52,562 nucleotides of DNA from Acidobacteriota bacterium (GTDB lineage Bacteria; Acidobacteriota; Terriglobia; Terriglobales; Acidobacteriaceae), in assembly GCA_025359885.1 (NCBI GenBank), contig JANYDG010000052.1:1-52562 (forward strand). The letters run 5' to 3'. Positions within the stretch are counted from its first letter, which is position 1, and each line of letters opens with the position of its first letter. Shown in pieces: positions 1 to 8,568 of this stretch. The translations under genes and the position numbers were made by a program. The notes beneath the pieces were generated by a model, which made no database searches, was not told the DNA's origin, and saw only the letters and a list, made by a program, of their open reading frames with translations.

Positions 1-534
1 GACGACATCCTGCAGGAGGCGGAGGTCGATGTTTTCTTTCATCTTTTCGCGCTGGAAGGTGTGGAATTCCTGAGCTGCGGAGACGAGGGATGAGTCAGAT
101 TCGGTGCTGGTTTTGCCGTCGCTGGCTTTGCGGAGATCGTCGGCGGTGGAGTCAGTAAAGCGGAGGATGACCTGGGTGAAATCCTGGTCGAACTCGGGCT
201 TTTTGGTGAGGATTTCGAGGCTGTGACGCTCGATGGAGGTGGGTGGGGTGAGATGAATGTGACCGGTGCCGCCGAAGATTGCGCCGGTGATTTTTCCATT
301 CACTTCACCGAAGAGGGCAAACTCGCCACTCGTGAAAGTAAAGGTGGCTGCGTCGCGCTGCAGGGTGAAGTTACTGACGGTAATGGTCACTGGGCCGGGA
401 AGCAGCGTGCGTAACTGGTGATAGAGAGGGTTGGTATTGGCGCGCTGCTGGGCGGTGAGCTCGCTAGTAAAGAGGCAAGAGACAGCTGCAAGAGTTACAA
501 CAGAGAGCAGGTTACGGGTAATCGAGATATTCAA
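1..534 (-). CDS. N-terminal part of a secreted M1-family-like metallopeptidase (partial, runs off the left edge)
   Basis: The minus strand is open from a TTG codon at 532-534 to the left edge without a stop, about 178 codons. An AAAGG ribosome-binding motif lies eight bases before the TTG, which decided the start. The first 28 or so residues form a signal peptide (positive start, hydrophobic LLSVVTLAAVSCLF, then a TAQQ cleavage region). The rest has beta-rich sequence such as GEFALFGEVNGKITGAIFGG followed by SLEILTKKPEFDQDFTQVIL, which resembles the non-catalytic N-terminal domain of acidobacterial M1-type aminopeptidases. The HEXXH active site is not in the window, so the family call is an inference from the N-terminal pattern. 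A shorter start is possible. Confidence 0.6.
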   Translation of the reverse strand, partial: MNISITRNLLSVVTLAAVSCLFTSELTAQQRANTNPLYHQLRTLLPGPVTITVSNFTLQRDAATFTFTSGEFALFGEVNGKITGAIFGGTGHIHLTPPTSIERHSLEILTKKPEFDQDFTQVILRFTDSTADDLRKASDGKTSTESDSSLVSAAQEFHTFQREKMKENIDLRLLQDVV

Positions 535-645
535 GGAACAAGCCTTTAGTGCGAGAGTGATGGGCAGAGCAAGTGTGTCACATTCTGTGATTTTGAACCA
601 GAACTGAATGCGTATTTAGAAAGGATTAAACAGCGCTAAGAGAGT

Positions 646-2367
646 CTATGATTCGCGGCGGCGTCTCTGGTGGGTGGAGGGTAGGTGGAGGTCTTCGCGG
701 TATTTTGCGACTGTACGGCGAGTGACCTGGATGCCTTTGGCCTGGAGCATAGCGGCGAGCTGGTCGTCGGTGAGGGGATGGCGGGTGTCTTCCTCTTCGA
801 TGAGCTTTTTGACCATCCGCTTGAGCACGACGAGAGGTGTATCGGCGCCCTCTGGACCGTTGGCACCCTCAGAGAAGAAGGCACGCAGTTCGATGACGCC
901 CTGGGGGGTGAAGGCATACTTGTTGGCAACGGCGCGGCTTACTGTGGAGGGGTGGACGCCGATCTCTTCGGCAACTTCTTTAATCATCATGGGGCGCAGG
1001 GCCTCGATACCGATGTCGAGGAACTCCTTCTGGCGACGGACAATGACCTCGCAAGTACGGAGGATGGTGCTTTTGCGCTGAGCGATGTTACGCATGAGCT
1101 GCATGGCGGAACGGAAGCGCTCTTTAACGTAATCCTTGACTTCCTTGTCGGTATTTTCAGCTACGAGCATACGGCGGTATCGCTGACTGAGGCGGAGGGT
1201 CGGCATGTCTTCTTCGTTCATGGCGACCATCCAGGTATCGCCGCGCTTGACGAAAGCGACGTCCGGCTCGATGAGACGGGTCTCTTCGCGGTTGTAACGA
1301 CGGCCGGGGCGCGGGTCAAGGGTGCGGATAAGATCGATCGCGGTGCTCACCTCACCGACTGGGCGACCGACGGCACGAGAGATCTCCTTGAGATCGCGTT
1401 TTTGCAGCATCATCAGGTGGTCGGCGACGATGAGCTTGGCCGTAGTAAAGGTCTGGCGACGGTCATCGAGTACTGCCTCGGCCTCGGCGCGGAGACTGTG
1501 ATGGGGGTTGAAGTCTTCGTCCACTGGATCCACCGGCAATTGGCTTGGTTCATGATCGACAGCAGCGAGAAAATGCATTTGTTCGGCAAGGACGTCCTTT
1601 TGGTCCTCGTTGCTTGCATGCGGGCGTACCGCAGACTGTTGTTCAAAGCCCTGTTCGGGTGGAATTTGGTCCGCCGCGCTGGAAGGGTGGCGAGCGAAAA
1701 CGATTTCAAGTTCGCGCAACTGGCCGTCGAGCTGAATGCGGAGGCAATCGCGGAGGTCCAGCGCGCCAACGCCCGCCGGGTCAAGATGCTGCAACAACTC
1801 AAGGGCTGCCTGCATGTGCTCGAGGCTACAGGCAGGTGATTCGCCCGGGGTGACGAAGACTTGGACGAGCTCATCCAGACTGGTTGAAAGATAGCCGTCT
1901 TCGTCAAGGTTGCCGATGAGGAATTCTGCTGCCTCATGGACATGCCGGTCGATACTCATGGAGCCGAGCTGCCAGAGCAGATGATCAGTGAGCGTGGTTG
2001 GCTGGGAGAGGAAATGCTCGAAGGAAGGCTTATCGAGCTCTTCGTACTCTTGGCTGGTCTTGAATCCAGGGTCGAGGTAGTCCTGAAAATAGGAGCCGAA
2101 GTCGATCTCTTCGAAGGGATCTTTTGGAGTAACTGGAGTTTCTTCGACGACCCGGTCACGCATTGCCTCACGGCCGCCAATCTCATCAAGGGTGGGAACC
2201 GTCTCGTCAATTTCTTCGAGTACTGGATTCTCGACCATTTCGGCGTTGATCATTTCGGTGAGTTCGAGCTTGTTCAGGGCGAGGACGCTCACCATCTGCA
2301 TCAGACCCGGAGTCAGGATCTGGCGTTGCGACACCTTCAGATTCAATCTCGGTTGCAACAGAGGCAT
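646..2367 (-). CDS. rpoN: RNA polymerase sigma-54 factor
   Basis: This is sigma-54, which directs core RNA polymerase to -24/-12 promoters and needs an AAA+ activator to open them. The 573-residue product begins with the region I pattern (LNLKVSQRQILTPGLMQMV) that contacts activators. A long acidic, Gln-rich linker follows, then the core-binding region. A helix-turn-helix (HPSTVSRAVANKYAF) lies near residues 460-480, and the RpoN box TRRTVAKYRE ends about 15 residues before the C-terminus. It is about 100 residues longer than the enterobacterial protein, mainly because of an acidic insertion around residues 200-300. It is the last gene of the lptB-rpoN arrangement, 132 bases after lptB. ATG start at 2365-2367. 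Confidence 0.97.
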   Translation of the reverse strand: MPLLQPRLNLKVSQRQILTPGLMQMVSVLALNKLELTEMINAEMVENPVLEEIDETVPTLDEIGGREAMRDRVVEETPVTPKDPFEEIDFGSYFQDYLDPGFKTSQEYEELDKPSFEHFLSQPTTLTDHLLWQLGSMSIDRHVHEAAEFLIGNLDEDGYLSTSLDELVQVFVTPGESPACSLEHMQAALELLQHLDPAGVGALDLRDCLRIQLDGQLRELEIVFARHPSSAADQIPPEQGFEQQSAVRPHASNEDQKDVLAEQMHFLAAVDHEPSQLPVDPVDEDFNPHHSLRAEAEAVLDDRRQTFTTAKLIVADHLMMLQKRDLKEISRAVGRPVGEVSTAIDLIRTLDPRPGRRYNREETRLIEPDVAFVKRGDTWMVAMNEEDMPTLRLSQRYRRMLVAENTDKEVKDYVKERFRSAMQLMRNIAQRKSTILRTCEVIVRRQKEFLDIGIEALRPMMIKEVAEEIGVHPSTVSRAVANKYAFTPQGVIELRAFFSEGANGPEGADTPLVVLKRMVKKLIEEEDTRHPLTDDQLAAMLQAKGIQVTRRTVAKYREDLHLPSTHQRRRRES

Positions 2368-2499
2368 ACGGTCAATTTACTCGTTCATTCCCCAACAGTG
2401 TAAATCTCTTGGGGGGCAGGCCCAAATGAAGTTGACCAGCTCCGGGACAGTTGTACCGGAATGGGCACAAACGTGCATCTATATTTTGTAAATTCTTTT

Positions 2500-3234
2500 C
2501 TAATCCAGAGAAAAGCCTTCACCTAGATAGACGCGTCGTACTTCTGGATCGTTGCCGAGCTGATGCGGGGTTCCGGTACGGAAGATCTTTCCTTCGGCAA
2601 TGATGTAGGCGCGGTCGGTAACGGAGAGGGTTTCGCGGACGTTGTGATCGGTGATGAGGATGCCGATCCCGCTTGATTTCAGGTCGAAGATGATTTTTTG
2701 CAGGTCGAGGACGGCGATGGGGTCGATGCCGCTGAAGGGTTCATCGAGGAGGAGGAAGCTGGGCTGGATGCAGAGGCAGCGGGCAATTTCGACGCGCCGT
2801 CGTTCGCCGCCGGAGAGGGCGTAGCCCTTGGTGGAGCGGATGTGGCGCAGATTGAGCTGCTGAATGAGGCGCTCGGTGCGGACGCGGCGCTCCTGGTCGG
2901 GAATGGGCTGGGCTTCGAGCACTGCCAGGATGTTGTCTTCGACGGTGAGTTTGCGGAAGACAGAGGGCTCCTGGGGCAGGTAGCTGATGCCGTGGTTGCG
3001 GGCGCGAAGATACATGGGGACGCGGGTGATGTCAGTTTCATCGACCAGAACGCGGCCTGACTCGGGGGCGACGAGGCCAACGATCATGTAAAAGCTGGTG
3101 GTTTTACCGGCGCCGTTGGGGCCCAGCAATCCCACCACTTCTCCGCGAGAGATGCTGATGCTGACGTCGCGTACGACCTGGCGACCGTTATAGGATTTGC
3201 CGATTCCCTCGGCGCTTAGTGTTTGCATTCCCAT
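2500..3234 (-). CDS. lptB: LPS export ABC transporter ATP-binding protein LptB
   Basis: LptB is the cytoplasmic ATPase of the LptB2FG complex, which extracts lipopolysaccharide from the inner membrane and drives it across the Lpt bridge. The 244 residues carry Walker A GPNGAGKT (38-45), the Q-loop region ([13 protein letters not shown]), the ABC signature [15 protein letters not shown], Walker [14 protein letters not shown] and the switch His in [10 protein letters not shown]. Length and the C-terminal YLGEGF tail match LptB. It sits 26 bases downstream of the giant LptC/LptA-like gene and upstream of rpoN, the classic lpt-rpoN order. A second ATG two codons in (3226-3228) is an equally good start. 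No permease genes (lptF/lptG) are seen here. Confidence 0.96.
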   Translation of the reverse strand: MGMQTLSAEGIGKSYNGRQVVRDVSISISRGEVVGLLGPNGAGKTTSFYMIVGLVAPESGRVLVDETDITRVPMYLRARNHGISYLPQEPSVFRKLTVEDNILAVLEAQPIPDQERRVRTERLIQQLNLRHIRSTKGYALSGGERRRVEIARCLCIQPSFLLLDEPFSGIDPIAVLDLQKIIFDLKSSGIGILITDHNVRETLSVTDRAYIIAEGKIFRTGTPHQLGNDPEVRRVYLGEGFSLD

Positions 3235-3260
3235 CCAGAGGATTTAAATTTGGTTTTTCC

Positions 3261-6023
3261 CTACTTGGGAGATTGTGTTTCGGTGACTGTTTTAGCGCCG
3301 TCGCCCACGACAGTGACGCTATCATCGCGGCTATGGAAAATCAACGCACTGCCTGAGACCGTGCCGCGGGTCTGGTCGGTAATACGGGGCGGGGCGGCAG
3401 CAGTGCCGGTCAGAGTAAAGGTGCCATCGTCACTTTGATAGACGAGGGTCTCGCCGATGCCATGTCGTCCCGGCCAATCGACTGTGACGTGGCCGCGTGC
3501 GGTCAATTGATCGACGGCGGCATTGACTGGCGAATTGACTGGCGAATTGGCGGTGCTATTCGCGGCGGAATCGGCAGGCGCACCGGAACCACCAGGGCCC
3601 GCCTTTGGATGCGCGCCTGCCGGCATCAGGCGAAGGTCTGCCTGCTGTGCCACGATGGTGGCTGCTACCCCATTTCCCGCGGTTCCAGTGCTGCTGGTGG
3701 TTTCGGCGGTCACGCTCCCGATGGTTCCGCCCCTGAACTGCGCGATCCGTTCGCCTTCGGAGTAATGAAGCTCGCCGCTGCGCAAGCGAATAAGGGACGG
3801 CGTTGCGGCGCGACCACTCGCCAAAGGCTTCGCCTCGGTGTTCCCGACCAGAACTGTTCGTACTGGTTTAGAGGACCCCCTGGCAGTCGCGGTGAGGGTC
3901 AGTTTTTGCCGGTTGAGGAGGATCAGCGGGGCAGAGATTGAGTTGGCTCCTTGCCAGAAACGCGGCTGGACGTTGGCGGAGCTGCGCGCAGATTCGTGAA
4001 AAATGACTTCGCCGGATTCGCGATGTAGTTCTGCTTCGGCGGCAATGGCATGGATGGGGCCGTTGGCCCCGGTGCCGCGGAGCAGGGTTGAGCCCGGGAG
4101 GGTAGTGATGGGCTGGCTGGGTTCGTGGTACGGGGGAGTTGGCGTCGCCGATGTGGCCCAACTTGCCTTTACATCTCCGTGAGCGTAGGCGTCGCCGGTG
4201 ACGCGGGAGAAATCAATTTTGAGAGCGCTCAACTGCAAACCGCCATTTTGAATGCGGGGAGCTCCTGAGAGATAGAGCACCTGGGTTTGACCATCGTAAT
4301 CTGCGCGGTCTGAGGTGGCACGCGTGTCGGGATCTGCCATTCGAGAGGAATTCGGCCTCGAGTGGGCAATGGGAGCGGTTTGTACGAAGACGACATGGCC
4401 GTACTGGACGATCGAGGCAATCTCGGAGGTGGCTGACAGGCCTGATGAGGGGTTTGCAGGTGTGTTGGAAGCCTTCGCGCCTGTCGGTGAGGCAAAGACT
4501 ACTTCGAGCCGATCGGAACTACTGGCCTGATGAGCGCCGTCTGCCGTTTGCTGTTCAAAGGCAGCGTTACCGGAAGCGGTGAGGCTTTTGAACTGGCCGC
4601 CTGACGCGAGTTCAGCGACGACCGAATTCGCCGAAAGCCTGGAGGTTGCCGCGGTTGGATCACCCACGGATTCAGAGGAGAGCACGACAGCGCCTAAGCC
4701 ATGGATGGTGCGGATTTCGCGGCGGGTACTGGCAAGGGCTGTGGCGGACGAATCACTACCTTGCCCGCCGGGTTGGTTGCCGGCAGAGGGGGGCTTGTTT
4801 GCATTGCGGACGGGCTCGAAAGACAAATCTGCAGTAGAGGATAGCCAGCTACGGTGCAGAAGTGTGGAGCCGCCTTTTGTGAGGGGGATGCGTTGCCTGC
4901 TATCGAAGACCACGCCTTTTTCAAGGTGAGCCTGTTGCAGCTGGCCTGATGGGTCAAAGCTGAGTTGGGCGGTGGGTGCGGAGCCATGCATCTCTCGGCC
5001 GGACTGAGTGACGTCAAGGCGCGTACCGCCCTCGAGAAGCCCCCGGCGGGGATGATTTTTTGTATCGAAGTCGAGGTTGCCGCGGGGTGCGGTGAGATGG
5101 CTTCCAGCAGCGGTGACCAGATCGACGCCGTTTGAGCCCTCCATGCGGGTCACTGAACCGTCTTCACTGAAGTGGATGAAGGCATTGCCAGACTGAAGGA
5201 TGGAGCCGGAGAACCCAGCCCTTGCCTGGGAGAGGGAGCAGACCTTTTGGCTGCGCTCAAACTCGGCGTGACCAGCCTGCAGGGTGACGGCACTGCCGGG
5301 GCGCTGGACGTGGAGATCGACGGAGTGGTCCAGAATGAGCTGGCCATTGCCGGAGTCGAAAGTGGCTCCGACAGAGCTGCCGCTTCCCTGCTGGAGCACA
5401 AAATCCACGCGCTGCGCGGTAGTGGCAATGCCACTGCGCTGGTCAAAGGAGAGGCCGCTGGTCTTGACGTGAATCTCGCCGCCTTTCTCCTGATTGGCAA
5501 CCTGAGTGGCAATGACAGGGATTTTTTCGAGCGCTTTGCCTGCTTTGGGCTGGAGGGCGGACTGCAAATCCTGAGGCTTGAGCTGTGCGATGGCGGGCTT
5601 TTCACCGGGACGTTTGATGGTGATTTCAACGGCCCCTGCGGCCTGGGCTAAGCCTGCGCCGGGATCATATTCAAACTCGCTGCCAGAGATGGTATCGGCG
5701 CTTTGGCCGTCTTCACCATAAAGGTCAATACGGACATCGTGGAGCAGGGTACGGCCGTCCTTTTTCATCTGAACGGCTTTGGCTGCGTGGATTTTGAAGA
5801 GAGTTTTGCCCTTGCGCGACTGCGTGTAGTTGACGCCGTCTGCCTGCTGCTGGATGTCGATGCCGAGGCGTTTGGGCAGGTCTTTGGTGAGGAAGTGACG
5901 ACGCCACTGACCTGCTGCCAGAAAAATGCCGATGGCAGCGACAATCAGCACTCCACCAACCAGGACGAGGGTGCGCAAGCGTTCGATGGTGAAGCGGAAC
6001 GACAATCGCTTCCGGATTGTCAT
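3261..6023 (-). CDS. Oversized LptC/LptA (OstA)-like LPS transport protein
   Basis: The 920-residue protein starts with a basic stretch and one membrane helix (about residues 18-38, LVLVGGVLIVAAIGIFLAAG), then an LptC-like periplasmic segment (GKTLFKIHAAKAVQMKKDG). Long beta-rich, low-complexity OstA-like stretches follow, in which phrases such as LSFDQRSG, LDFDTKN and LRSGELHYSEGERIAQFRGG recur. The C-terminal part (GTAAAPPRITDQTRGTVSGS) reads like the end of an LptA domain. LptC is normally about 190 residues and LptA about 180, so this one polypeptide could supply inner-membrane anchor and bridge together. Its ATG overlaps the upstream gene's stop by four bases, and lptB follows by 26 bases. 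The Lpt assignment is firm from context; the fused role is inferred. The C-terminal third contains a Ser-Pro-Val-Asn repeat linker. Confidence 0.8.
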   Translation of the reverse strand: MTIRKRLSFRFTIERLRTLVLVGGVLIVAAIGIFLAAGQWRRHFLTKDLPKRLGIDIQQQADGVNYTQSRKGKTLFKIHAAKAVQMKKDGRTLLHDVRIDLYGEDGQSADTISGSEFEYDPGAGLAQAAGAVEITIKRPGEKPAIAQLKPQDLQSALQPKAGKALEKIPVIATQVANQEKGGEIHVKTSGLSFDQRSGIATTAQRVDFVLQQGSGSSVGATFDSGNGQLILDHSVDLHVQRPGSAVTLQAGHAEFERSQKVCSLSQARAGFSGSILQSGNAFIHFSEDGSVTRMEGSNGVDLVTAAGSHLTAPRGNLDFDTKNHPRRGLLEGGTRLDVTQSGREMHGSAPTAQLSFDPSGQLQQAHLEKGVVFDSRQRIPLTKGGSTLLHRSWLSSTADLSFEPVRNANKPPSAGNQPGGQGSDSSATALASTRREIRTIHGLGAVVLSSESVGDPTAATSRLSANSVVAELASGGQFKSLTASGNAAFEQQTADGAHQASSSDRLEVVFASPTGAKASNTPANPSSGLSATSEIASIVQYGHVVFVQTAPIAHSRPNSSRMADPDTRATSDRADYDGQTQVLYLSGAPRIQNGGLQLSALKIDFSRVTGDAYAHGDVKASWATSATPTPPYHEPSQPITTLPGSTLLRGTGANGPIHAIAAEAELHRESGEVIFHESARSSANVQPRFWQGANSISAPLILLNRQKLTLTATARGSSKPVRTVLVGNTEAKPLASGRAATPSLIRLRSGELHYSEGERIAQFRGGTIGSVTAETTSSTGTAGNGVAATIVAQQADLRLMPAGAHPKAGPGGSGAPADSAANSTANSPVNSPVNAAVDQLTARGHVTVDWPGRHGIGETLVYQSDDGTFTLTGTAAAPPRITDQTRGTVSGSALIFHSRDDSVTVVGDGAKTVTETQSPK
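3522..3553. repeat. 12-bp in-frame tandem repeat in the LptC/LptA-like gene
   Basis: The unit ATTGACTGGCGA occurs twice in a row and is followed by a partial, diverging third copy. It encodes a Asn-Ser-Pro-Val type linker within the protein. The unit is a multiple of three, so copy-number change would alter linker length without breaking the frame. Confidence 0.7.
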
Positions 6024-6631
6024 TGCAGTCGATTCAGTCTTGCGACCAGACGCTGGGCGAGGCTTTCGCCCAATTCAGACCACATCAGGCGGGCTGAGGC
6101 TTCTGACTCTTTTTCGACGGCATTGGTCAGCTCGATGAGCTGTCGGACGTTCTCTTCAATGCAGCGGATGGCCTCTGGAGTGAGGGCTACATCTTCCTGG
6201 AGAAATGGCGCGTCGGAGCCAAAATCGATACGGATGTGCCCCTCCTGCTCATAGGCACCGTCGTCAAACTCGGGGCCGTATCCGATGACGCGGACGAGAC
6301 GGGGGGTGCGAACCCAGTTGGGATGCGTGCCTCCGTCCGGCTCCGGCTCCCAGAGGGTCCAGCCGATTTGGAACTCGTAGGCGTAGTCGGGGTGGAGCAG
6401 TTCGAGGGCTTCCTGAACGGCGATTTCGATTTGGCAGCCGTGCTCGCCGAGGCCGTAGACCTCCTGATAGGCGGCTGCTTCGCGCCAACTGACGGGCCAG
6501 GCTGTGGCTGAGAAGACTCCGGGCTCGCCACCGTGGCCGGCGAACTGCTGCAGAACCGCGACGAGCTTCTCCTCAAGAGAGGCCTGGCGGAGTTGGGGGT
6601 ACCAAAGACTTAAGGAAAAAGCGTCGGACAT
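6020..6631 (-). CDS. Conserved protein of unknown function upstream of the Lpt genes
   Basis: I do not recognise a family. The 203-residue soluble protein has no signal peptide or membrane segment. It is acidic, rich in Trp and Tyr (SLWYPQLRQASLEEKLV; YEFQIGWTLWEPEPDGGTHP), and ends in a charged helix. The ATG at 6629-6631 was chosen; a longer reading from a GTG at 6671-6673 adds 14 residues but has no better ribosome-binding site. Its stop overlaps the start of the LptC/LptA-like gene by four bases, so the two are probably co-translated. It may be a cytoplasmic partner or simply the first gene of the operon. Confidence 0.7.
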   Translation of the reverse strand: MSDAFSLSLWYPQLRQASLEEKLVAVLQQFAGHGGEPGVFSATAWPVSWREAAAYQEVYGLGEHGCQIEIAVQEALELLHPDYAYEFQIGWTLWEPEPDGGTHPNWVRTPRLVRVIGYGPEFDDGAYEQEGHIRIDFGSDAPFLQEDVALTPEAIRCIEENVRQLIELTNAVEKESEASARLMWSELGESLAQRLVARLNRLQ

Positions 6632-6739
6632 TCTAATCAGTTTAGACGCGAAACGAGGGCTTGAGGATTCCACAGTTGATGCGCAGGATGGGGAAATCCG
6701 CCGCCAACTAGGGGCTGCTCTTGATAGACTCCTCTCGAT

Positions 6740-7810
6740 ATGAATTCCTTACTCAATTTGAACCGCCTCAGCCTTTTGTCGTTTGCCGGTTTGCTCACCC
6801 TTTTGACCGCAGCGGTGACTGCACCGAGATTGCAGGCGCAGGGAGAATCTCCGCAGCAGTTTGCCGAGCTGGGCACCTGCAAACTGGAGAGCGGGCAGAC
6901 GATTCTCGGTTGCAGGCTGGGCTACCGGACGCTGGGCAAACTGAATGCCGAGGGGACAAACGCAATCCTGCTGCCGACGTGGTTTACAGGTACGAGCGAG
7001 CAATTGATGGGGGGCATACTCGGGGTGAGGGCGGCGGACCCGGAGAAATACTTCTTGATTTTTGTGGATGCGCTGGGGGATGGGATTTCCAGTTCGCCAT
7101 CGAATAGCAAGGCTCAGCCCCGGATGACTTTTCCGGCGTTCACGACGCGAGACATGGTCGAGACGGAGTATCGGCTGACGACGGAAGTGCTGCATTTAAA
7201 GCATTTGCATGCCGTCATGGGCATATCGATGGGTGGGATGCAGACCTTTGAGTGGATGGTCGATTATCCGGACTTCATGGATTTGGCGGTGCCGATTGTG
7301 GGTTCCACGCGGATGACGGGCTACGACCTGGCGTTGTGGCAGGCAGAGGAAGACGCGATTCGCGCCGACCCGGCGTGGCGCGGGGGCAGCTATGAGAAGA
7401 CGCCGGCGATGCCGGTCGTGGCGCTGTTGCACGACATGAACCTGACCACTCCAGCACATTACGCGCGGGAGTTTACGCGGGAGAAGTTTCCCGCGCACTA
7501 CGCGGCGTATGGGCTTGTGGGGGCAACGGAGTTTGACGCGAATGACCGGATTTATCAACTGGAGGCGATGATTCACCACGACGTGAGCCATGGGGGAAGC
7601 CTGGAAGAGGCGGCGAAGAAGGTGAAGGCGAAGGTGCTGGTCATTCCCTCGCAGCAGGATCATATGGTCAATCCCGGGCCGGCGATGGACTTTGCCAAGC
7701 TGCTGGGCGCAAAGATGTTGCTGCTGACCTCAGATTGCGGGCACGTGGCCTTTGGCTGCGAGGCGGAGCGGGTTGGGCCGGGGGTGGCGGAGTTTTTGGA
7801 GGGTAAGTAG
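6740..7810 (+). CDS. Secreted MetX-like alpha/beta-hydrolase (homoserine acetyltransferase family)
   Basis: This 356-residue protein belongs to the homoserine O-acetyltransferase branch of the alpha/beta-hydrolases. The nucleophile elbow is GISMGGMQ, the acid residue is in PSQQDHMVNPG, and the catalytic His is in SDCGHVAFGCE. Unlike biosynthetic MetX, it starts with a clear signal peptide (hydrophobic SLLSFAGLLTLLTAAVTAP, cleavage near LQAQG). It therefore probably works outside the cytoplasm as a hydrolase or acyltransferase of unknown substrate rather than in methionine synthesis. It stands alone on the plus strand, divergent from the Lpt block. Confidence 0.85.
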   Translation: MNSLLNLNRLSLLSFAGLLTLLTAAVTAPRLQAQGESPQQFAELGTCKLESGQTILGCRLGYRTLGKLNAEGTNAILLPTWFTGTSEQLMGGILGVRAADPEKYFLIFVDALGDGISSSPSNSKAQPRMTFPAFTTRDMVETEYRLTTEVLHLKHLHAVMGISMGGMQTFEWMVDYPDFMDLAVPIVGSTRMTGYDLALWQAEEDAIRADPAWRGGSYEKTPAMPVVALLHDMNLTTPAHYAREFTREKFPAHYAAYGLVGATEFDANDRIYQLEAMIHHDVSHGGSLEEAAKKVKAKVLVIPSQQDHMVNPGPAMDFAKLLGAKMLLLTSDCGHVAFGCEAERVGPGVAEFLEGK

Positions 7811-7897
7811 GGGCCTGGTTGAATGCTGTGCCGATTTTTCAATTTGATGCTGATTTATTGATTTGGCACGAAAGCTGGAAAAGCGCATACTTGAGCT

Positions 7898-8122
7898 ATG
7901 CGAACGACGATCAAACTCGATGAGGATGCTGGGGAGATTGTGCAGCTTTATGCGCGAGGGCATGGAATCTCAATCAGCAAGGCGATTTCAAACCTGGTTC
8001 TCGAAGCTGCGAACCCAAAGATGCGCACCCAGTACGAGGACGGAATTCCGGTTTTCGATATTCCACAGGGCAGAATCATTCTTGATGAGGAGATCCGTGC
8101 GGCTCTGGCGGAGGAGTTTTGA
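7898..8122 (+). CDS. VapB-type antitoxin (ribbon-helix-helix)
   Basis: The 74-residue protein opens with a ribbon-helix-helix DNA-binding segment (MRTTIKLDEDAGEIVQLYAR) followed by ISISKAISNLVLEA, then a C-terminal acidic tail (IILDEEIRAALAEEF) that would wrap the toxin. It lies directly upstream of a PIN-domain gene with overlapping stop and start codons, the standard type II toxin-antitoxin layout. Antitoxins of this type normally repress their own promoter together with the toxin. Confidence 0.87.
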   Translation: MRTTIKLDEDAGEIVQLYARGHGISISKAISNLVLEAANPKMRTQYEDGIPVFDIPQGRIILDEEIRAALAEEF

Positions 8123-8550
8123 CCCGATACCTGCTGGATGTGAATATTCTGCTCAGCCTGGTGTGGAAAGATCTCGATCACCATGCTTTGGTCAAGAGCT
8201 GGTTCGCCAGCTCCGGGCAACATCACTTTGCTACGTGTCCGATGACTCAGGCTGGATTTCTGCGCATCAGCAGCAGCCCCAGATTACTGCCTCACCCTGC
8301 GACGATGGCCGAGGGTTTTGACCTACTCTCGAAACTAACTCAAATGGCGGGGCATGAGTTCTGGCCTGCCGATCTGCCTCTGCGTGAGGCAACTATGTAC
8401 TGTTCAAACAAGCTCTTTGGGCCGGGCCAACTGACGGATGGCTACCTGCTTGGACTGGCAATTGGCCGCAGCGGTACGCTGGTGACGCTGGATCGCAGTA
8501 TAGGGCAGCTTGCCGGGACGGGATTTGCGCAGCATGTTCTGGTCCTGTAG
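8119..8550 (+). CDS. VapC-type PIN-domain toxin
   Basis: The 143-residue product is a PIN-domain endoribonuclease toxin. The first catalytic Asp is in YLLDVNILLSLVW, a middle motif is CPMTQAGFLRIS, and later acidic residues are in GQLTDGYLLGLA and TLDRSIG. In many PIN proteins the TQ position is Glu; Gln also occurs in this subgroup, as far as I recall. The start is a TTG at 8119-8121 that overlaps the antitoxin stop (TTGA). A strong GGAGGAG ribosome-binding motif inside the end of the antitoxin gene supports it. The next gene, glyS, is convergent. Confidence 0.87.
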   Translation: MTRYLLDVNILLSLVWKDLDHHALVKSWFASSGQHHFATCPMTQAGFLRISSSPRLLPHPATMAEGFDLLSKLTQMAGHEFWPADLPLREATMYCSNKLFGPGQLTDGYLLGLAIGRSGTLVTLDRSIGQLAGTGFAQHVLVL

Positions 8551-8568
8551 CTCGTAGCGCTCGTAGCT

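Noticed and set aside
685-1839. Long plus-strand open frame across rpoN
   Set aside because: It is antisense to a clearly conserved sigma-54 gene, and its protein shows no domain pattern; GC-rich genes often leave such open frames.
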